A stretch of 64,000 nt of DNA from Nocardioides furvisabuli (lineage in GTDB: Bacteria > Actinomycetota > Actinomycetes > Propionibacteriales > Nocardioidaceae): the NCBI RefSeq assembly GCF_021083185.1, contig NZ_JAIGQB010000004.1, positions 1 to 64,000 on the forward strand. The letters run 5' to 3'. Below, piece by piece: positions 59,802 through 64,000 of this stretch; position 1 is the stretch's first letter; each line of letters opens with the position of its first letter. The position numbers and the translations under genes were made by a program. The notes below the pieces were generated by a model. It was not told where the DNA came from, did no database searches, and saw only the letters and a list, made by a program, of their open reading frames with translations.

Positions 59802-60407
59802 CTAGGTCCCGCCGACGTCCAGGTCCTCGGCCCGCAGCACCACGTCCGCGCGGGTTTCGGGGCGCTCGACCCGGGCGTAGACGTGGCCCTCCGGGATCCA
59901 CTTGGTGTCCCAGAGGTCGAGCTCGGCCCGGTCGTCGCCCTGGGCGAGGTTGCGGGCCTTGGCGCGTGCGCCGGCAGCGTCCGGGTCGAGGTCGATCCAC
60001 ACGGCCAGATCGAACCAGTCGCGCGTGCGCCCGGTGAAGAGCCGAATGCCCTCGACGACGAGCACCGACGGCATCGGGTGGTCCTCGACGCCCCGCTGCC
60101 CGGTCCACCAGCGGTAGTCGAAGCGCAGCCGCTCGGGTCGCGGCAGCCGGCGTGCGCGTGCGACCAATGCCTCGATCCCCGACCAGTCGTGCTGCTCCCA
60201 CAGCCCGGCGTCCGGGCCCCAGGTCGGTGCGTAGAAGCAGTCGGTCGGCACGACCTGGTCCCCGTCGAGCCCGAGGTCGGCACCCAGCCTGGCCGCGAGC
60301 GTCGACTTGCCCGCACCGCCGTGACCGCTGATCCCGACGACGGGGACCGCCTCGGAGGTCTCGGCCAGGGCGCGCACGCGCGCCAGCAGGTCGTCGTACG
60401 TCGGCAT
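59802..60407 (-). CDS. Uridine-kinase-like P-loop protein
   Basis: The 201-residue protein has a Walker A motif VGISGHGGAGKSTLA, a substrate-loop segment VVPTDCFYAP, the arginine-rich RFDYRWW segment, and VLVVEGIRLFTGRTRDWFDL, the usual hydrophobic strand followed by E-G. The order and length fit the uridine kinase/phosphoribulokinase family. The substrate may be a nucleoside or another small hydroxyl compound. It lies 14 bases downstream of the TspO gene on the same strand. Confidence 0.82.
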   Translation of the reverse strand: MPTYDDLLARVRALAETSEAVPVVGISGHGGAGKSTLAARLGADLGLDGDQVVPTDCFYAPTWGPDAGLWEQHDWSGIEALVARARRLPRPERLRFDYRWWTGQRGVEDHPMPSVLVVEGIRLFTGRTRDWFDLAVWIDLDPDAAGARAKARNLAQGDDRAELDLWDTKWIPEGHVYARVERPETRADVVLRAEDLDVGGT

Positions 60408-60420
60408 CCCCGCAACCTTC

Positions 60421-60885
60421 TCAGTTCAGCCTTGCGTAGGCCACCGACAGCGCGGTGGCCACCGAGAGCCAGAGGGCGTACGGCGCCAGCGCGAGGGCAC
60501 CCCACGTCTCGATCCTCGCCATCACGACCAGCAGCACCCACGTCAGCACGGCGGCACCGGCCAGGCACGCCGCGGCAGCGACGAGGTTGTGCGGGACGTA
60601 GAACAGGTAGGCCCAGCCGAGCGCCAGCGCGACCGACACGGCCAGCACGCCGGTGGCCGCCCAGGCGGCGCCCGCCGGAGCGGTGCGGACCGTCGTCGCT
60701 CCGACGACGAGGAGCAGCAGGAAGCTCAGCGGCCACATCAGGCCGAAGACGACGTCGGGCGGTTGGAACGACGGCCGCGCCAGCGAGGCGTACCAGCCCG
60801 GGTCGTGGCCGTTCCAGGCGTTCGACAGCGCAGCGAAGACGACGACGAGCGCGCACCACGCGAGCGTCGGCGCCCACGTGCTCAC
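60421..60885 (-). CDS. tspO: TspO/MBR family tryptophan-rich membrane protein
   Basis: The 154-residue protein has five membrane helices and the family motif WYASLARPSFQPPDVVFGLM with the following WPLSFLLLL, and the later LGWAYLFYVPHN. TspO proteins bind porphyrins and are linked to stress and tetrapyrrole handling; no haem gene is adjacent here. The GTG at 60885 starts the gene, shortly after the tRNA-Gln gene on the same strand. It probably forms one transcript with the kinase-like gene downstream. Confidence 0.9.
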   Translation of the reverse strand: MSTWAPTLAWCALVVVFAALSNAWNGHDPGWYASLARPSFQPPDVVFGLMWPLSFLLLLVVGATTVRTAPAGAAWAATGVLAVSVALALGWAYLFYVPHNLVAAAACLAGAAVLTWVLLVVMARIETWGALALAPYALWLSVATALSVAYARLN

Positions 60886-60972
60886 GCCGGCACCGCTCGC
60901 TGCTCGTCGGCGAGGTCGCAGGCACCCATGGCACGACGCTACCGGGACGGCCTGCGCGCGGTGGTCGAGGAG

Positions 60973-61051
60973 CTCCCCGGGTAGGAGTCGAACCTACGTC
61001 GCTAGTCCTGATTCAAAGTCAGGCGGGCCCTGCCGGCAGACCAACCGGGGA
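60973..61051 (-). tRNA. tRNA-Gln, anticodon UUG
   Basis: On the minus strand a 79-nucleotide cloverleaf forms: acceptor TCCCCGG with CCGGGGA, discriminator G, anticodon arm CCTGA-CTTTGAA-TCAGG giving UUG, and T-arm GTAGG-TTCGACT-CCTAC. The segment CTAGCGAC before the T-stem is like that of other actinobacterial tRNA-Gln genes. The D-arm is a little longer than normal and CCA is not encoded. No other tRNA gene is adjacent. Confidence 0.88.
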
Positions 61052-61152
61052 AAGTCAGGTCAAGCCTAGGGCGCGCACCGGACGTCATGAGAACCGGCGC
61101 ACCTCCACCCGTCTCGGGGCCATCCCTGATGCCGGCGGTCGGTCCCGACCGC

Positions 61153-61158
61153 TAGCGT
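61153..61158 (+). promoter_or_regulatory. -10 element TAGCGT for leaderless ABC transporter operon
   Basis: TAGCGT ends seven bases before the GTG at 61166, the same spacing as at the deacetylase gene. This marks the start of the ABC operon and supports the chosen start codon. Confidence 0.5.
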
Positions 61159-61165
61159 GGCCGGT

Positions 61166-62152
61166 GTGACGGGGGAACACGCAGGACACGCGGGAGCAGC
61201 GCACCAGGGAGTGCTGCCGGTCATCACGACCGCGGGCCTCACCAAGCACTACGGGACGGTCCACGCGCTGACCGACCTCACGGTCGAGGTCGGCGCGGGC
61301 GTAACCGGGTTGGTCGGCGCCAACGGCGCCGGGAAGTCGACGCTGATCAAGATCCTGCTGGGGCTCCTCGAGCCGACCGGCGGGCACGCGAGCGTGCTGG
61401 GCCACGACATCGAGCAGGGCGGACAGGAGATCCGGCGGCTCGTGGGCTACATGCCCGAGCACGACTGCCTGCCGCCCGACGTCAGCGCGAGCGACTTCGT
61501 GGTCCACATGGCCCGGATGTCCGGCCTCGGCTCGAGCGCGGCCCGCGAGCGCGCCGCCGACGTGCTGCGCCACGTGGGCCTCGACGAGGAGCGCTACCGG
61601 CCGATGGGCGGTTACTCCACCGGTATGAAGCAGCGCGCCAAGCTCGCCCAGGCCCTCGCCCACGACCCGCAGCTGGTGTTCCTCGACGAGCCCACCAACG
61701 GCCTCGACCCGGCGGCCCGCACCGACATGCTGCGGCTGGTGGAGCGCATCGGCAGCGACTTCGGGATCGCCGTCCTCGTCACCTCCCACCTGCTCGGCGA
61801 GCTCGAGCAGGTCAGCGACCACGTGATCGTGCTCGACGGCGGTCACCTCCTTCGCTCCAGCGCGACCGGCGACTTCCTCCGGCGCACCGGCAGCCTGCTG
61901 GTGGAGGTCGTGGGCACCGAGACCGAGCGCGACCGGCTCGGCGAGGCGCTCGCCCGCCGCGGCCTCACCTGCCGGCCGCGTGGCCCCATGGTCTCGATCG
62001 ACCCTCCCCCGCCCGAGCTCGCCCGCGAGGGCGCCGCGCACGACCTGATCCGCGACGTCGCCGCCGACCTCGGCCTCGGCCTGATGCGGCTGCAGCCCGA
62101 CCGCGGCCACCTCGAGGACGTCTTCCTGCAAGAGGGTGTGACCCGTGCCTGA
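61166..62152 (+). CDS. ABC-2 type transporter ATP-binding protein 1
   Basis: The 328-residue ATPase drives an ABC exporter. It has Walker A GANGAGKSTLIKIL, the Q-loop region VGYMPEHDCLPPD, the signature YSTGMKQRAKLAQAL (S-T-G-M-K form), Walker B LVFLDEPTNGLDP, and the H-loop TSHLLGELE. A C-terminal domain of about 100 residues is typical of CcmA/DrrA-like ATPases. It starts a four-gene operon, and its stop lies eight bases inside the following permease gene. The cargo is unknown. Confidence 0.92.
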   Translation: MTGEHAGHAGAAHQGVLPVITTAGLTKHYGTVHALTDLTVEVGAGVTGLVGANGAGKSTLIKILLGLLEPTGGHASVLGHDIEQGGQEIRRLVGYMPEHDCLPPDVSASDFVVHMARMSGLGSSAARERAADVLRHVGLDEERYRPMGGYSTGMKQRAKLAQALAHDPQLVFLDEPTNGLDPAARTDMLRLVERIGSDFGIAVLVTSHLLGELEQVSDHVIVLDGGHLLRSSATGDFLRRTGSLLVEVVGTETERDRLGEALARRGLTCRPRGPMVSIDPPPPELAREGAAHDLIRDVAADLGLGLMRLQPDRGHLEDVFLQEGVTRA

Positions 62153-63038
62153 GATCCCGACCGGGGGACCCCGCACCGGGGTCATCCACGACCTCGGCTA
62201 CCGGCGCTACGACGGGCCGCGTGACGGCTCCGCGACGATCGCCCGCACCCTGTTCACCACCGGCCTGCGCCACGCGTACGGCCTGGGGCGCTCGGGCAGG
62301 TCGAAGGTGATGCCGTTCCTGCTGCTCGCCATGTCGGTGCTGCCGGCCACGATCCTCGTCGGTGTCCTGGTCCTCACTCCCGCCACGTCGCTGCCGGTGT
62401 CCTACGCCGACTACACCAACCAGACCCAGCTGCTGGTCAGCCTCTTCGCCGCCTCGCAGGCGCCGGTGCTGTTCTCGCGCGATCTGCGCCACCGCTCGAT
62501 CGTGCTCTACCTCGCCCGTCCCCTCGGCGCCACCGCGTTCGCGCTGGTGCGGTGGGCGTCGATGGCCGTCGCACTATGGGCCTTCACGCTGGTGCCGACG
62601 GTCCTGCTCTTCGTCGGGGCGCTGCTCGCCGGCCTGGACACGAGCGACCAGGTCGCCGGGATGCTCAAGGCGGTGGTGCTCCAGGCCGGGCTGGCGGTGC
62701 TCGTCGCCGGCATCACCGGTGCCATCTCCTCGGTGTCGTTGCGCCGCGGCTTCGCCGTCGTCGGCTCGGTGATGGCCCTGATCGTCCTCACCGGCGTGGT
62801 CACCGCGGTCCAGGCCATCTCGGCCAGCGAGGGCGCCGAGTCCGCCTCCGTCGGCGTCGGCCTGGCCTCCCCCTGGTCGCTCTACAGCGGGCTCGCCAAC
62901 GCCTGGGACGCCGGGATCACCACGCAGGTGCCCGTCGACGGCGCCTGGGTCCCGGCCTACGTCCTGGTGACGCTGCTGCTGAGCGCCGGCTGCCTGCTCG
63001 GTCTGGTCGCCCGCTTCCAGAAGGTGGGGTCGCGATGA
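62145..63038 (+). CDS. ABC-2 type transporter permease 1
   Basis: The 297-residue protein has six predicted membrane helices. It begins with a cytoplasmic part (GVIHDLGYRRYDGPRDGSA), and the helices include VMPFLLLAMSVLPATILVGV, LWAFTLVPTVLLFVGALLAG and VLVTLLLSAGCLLGLVARF. It is the partner of the preceding ATPase. The GTG start overlaps that gene by eight bases, and the stop overlaps the next start by four. Its Y-R-R-Y-D-G motif is common in ABC-2 permeases of actinobacteria. Confidence 0.88.
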   Translation: MPEIPTGGPRTGVIHDLGYRRYDGPRDGSATIARTLFTTGLRHAYGLGRSGRSKVMPFLLLAMSVLPATILVGVLVLTPATSLPVSYADYTNQTQLLVSLFAASQAPVLFSRDLRHRSIVLYLARPLGATAFALVRWASMAVALWAFTLVPTVLLFVGALLAGLDTSDQVAGMLKAVVLQAGLAVLVAGITGAISSVSLRRGFAVVGSVMALIVLTGVVTAVQAISASEGAESASVGVGLASPWSLYSGLANAWDAGITTQVPVDGAWVPAYVLVTLLLSAGCLLGLVARFQKVGSR

Positions 63039-63946
63039 GCACCCTGGTCCTCGACTCGGCCTCGCGCTGGTTCGGCAACGTCGTGGCGGTCAACGACGTG
63101 TCGCTCTCGGTCGGTCCCGGCGTCACCGGCCTCCTCGGCCCCAACGGCGCCGGCAAGACGACCCTGATGGCGATGATGTCGGGATTCCTGGCACCGTCGT
63201 CCGGGCACGTCACGCTCGACGGCCAGCCGGTCTGGCGCAACACCGACGTCTACCGCCGCATCGGGCTGGTGCCCGAGCGCGAGCTCAGCTTCGGCTACCT
63301 CACCGGTCGCCAGTTCGTGCGCGCCAACGCCGACCTGCACCGTCTGCCCGACGCGGCCGCCGCGACCGAGCGGGTCCTCGAGGTCGTCGACATGGTCGAG
63401 CCGGCCCAGCGCCGCCTCGACACCTACTCCAAGGGCATGCGGCAGCGCGTCAAGATCGCCGCCGCGCTGGTCCACGACCCGTCGGTGCTGCTGCTCGACG
63501 AGCCGTTCAACGGCGTCGACCCGCGCCAGCGGATGCACCTGATGGACCTGCTGCGGCGCCTGGGTGACCAGGGCCGCACGGTGCTCTTCAGCTCCCACAT
63601 CCTCGAGGAGGTCGAGCGCCTGGCCCGCCACATCGAGGTGGTGGTCTCGGGGCGCCACGCCGCCTCGGGCGACTTCGGTGCGATCCGCCGGCTGATGACC
63701 GACCGCCCCGTGCAGTACGCCGTCCAGTCCAGTGACAACCGCACGCTCGCCACGCTGCTCATGGCGCAGGAGTCGGTGCGCGCGGTGAGCCTGCGCGGCG
63801 AGCACCTCGACGTCCAGGTCGACGACCTGGGCAGCTTCGCCGTGAGCCTGCCCGGCCTGGCCCGGCAGCACGACCTGACCGTCTTCGAGCTCTCCCCCAG
63901 CGACGAGTCGCTGGAGAGCGTCTTCGCCTACCTGGTGGCCCGATGA
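63035..63946 (+). CDS. ABC-2 type transporter ATP-binding protein 2
   Basis: The 303-residue ATPase has Walker A GPNGAGKTTLMAMM, VPERELSFGYLTG as the Q-loop region (glutamine replaced by Glu), the signature YSKGMRQRVKIAAAL (S-K-G-M-R), Walker B VLLLDEPFNGVDP and SSHILEEVE. It differs enough from the first ATPase to serve the second permease encoded next. Four-base overlaps on both sides show translational coupling. The whole unit probably forms two related exporters or one heteromeric one. Confidence 0.92.
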   Translation: MSTLVLDSASRWFGNVVAVNDVSLSVGPGVTGLLGPNGAGKTTLMAMMSGFLAPSSGHVTLDGQPVWRNTDVYRRIGLVPERELSFGYLTGRQFVRANADLHRLPDAAAATERVLEVVDMVEPAQRRLDTYSKGMRQRVKIAAALVHDPSVLLLDEPFNGVDPRQRMHLMDLLRRLGDQGRTVLFSSHILEEVERLARHIEVVVSGRHAASGDFGAIRRLMTDRPVQYAVQSSDNRTLATLLMAQESVRAVSLRGEHLDVQVDDLGSFAVSLPGLARQHDLTVFELSPSDESLESVFAYLVAR

Positions 63947-64000
63947 CCTCCGCAGTGTTCAACCCCACGATCGCCACGCTCGCGCTCCAGGCCCTGCTGG
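63943..64000 (+). CDS. ABC-2 type transporter permease 2 (start only)
   Basis: The ATG at 63943 overlaps the stop of the second ATPase gene (ATGA). Nineteen codons are present (MTSAVFNPTIATLALQALL), ending in the beginning of a hydrophobic stretch, and the gene continues beyond the window. By position it is the permease partner of the preceding ATPase. Confidence 0.65.
   Translation, partial: MTSAVFNPTIATLALQALL

Overview
The window is chromosomal DNA of a high-GC Gram-positive actinobacterium, most likely a member of the Nocardioidaceae such as Nocardioides. This is inferred from the strong G/C bias in third codon positions, the frequent GTG starts, the leaderless promoters of TAGnnT type directly in front of start codons, and the neighbourhood eno-ftsB-DUF501-ppx together with mazG-mfd and glmU-prs-rplY-pth. 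About 95 percent of the sequence is coding, and almost no long stretch lacks a gene.

Layout. Positions 1-170 hold short degenerate direct repeats that may be the edge of an insertion element. From 170 to 12610 a leftward housekeeping block carries a solute-binding-like protein, a tRNA with anticodon UAA, def, an ACT-domain protein, a type 5 uracil-DNA glycosylase, ppx, a DUF501 protein, ftsB, eno, a secreted metzincin protease, mazG, a SurA-like lipoprotein and mfd. From 12846 to 16775 come two tandem secreted paralogues, a VOC protein, a guanidine-III riboswitch with a guanidinium exporter, cysQ and a LuxR-type regulator.

From about 16 to 46 kb lies a large exopolysaccharide (EPS) locus. 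Its parts are regulation (LuxR-type protein, sensor kinase, NarL-type response regulator), chain initiation (WbaP-type sugar transferase), glycosyltransferases (three GT2, one GT4, one CgeB-like), a coupled operon for a C-methylated CDP-sugar (SDR, two C-methyltransferases, RfbF-type cytidylyltransferase, PIG-L deacetylase), export and polymerisation (Wzx-type flippase, Wzz-type protein, O-antigen-ligase-like protein), and modification (polysaccharide deacetylase, methyltransferase, parallel beta-helix protein). It also has an unusual small-molecule cassette: AMP ligase, acyl carrier protein, PLP decarboxylase, GNAT protein and an asparagine-synthetase-like protein with altered active sites. 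That set resembles the one accompanying exosortase-A EPS loci in Proteobacteria, but no exosortase is visible here. A protein built from two copies of a Cys-containing domain, of unknown function, closes the region.

From 46.2 to 54.5 kb the housekeeping backbone resumes with pth and rplY, then pepN and a stand-alone asparagine-synthetase-like gene on the opposite strand, then prs and glmU. The EPS locus therefore sits between pth and mfd, which are close neighbours in many actinobacteria. The right end (54.6-64 kb) carries an SDR plus alpha/beta-hydrolase pair, a SulP transporter, a TreT-like glycosyltransferase, a uridine-kinase-like protein, TspO, tRNA-Gln and an operon of two ABC-2 type exporters cut by the window edge.

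Two intergenic loci (3851-4001 and 46841-46946) carry the same palindromic repeat family, and a hairpin at 13577-13615 shares its core. All functional assignments rest on motifs read by eye; no database search was run.
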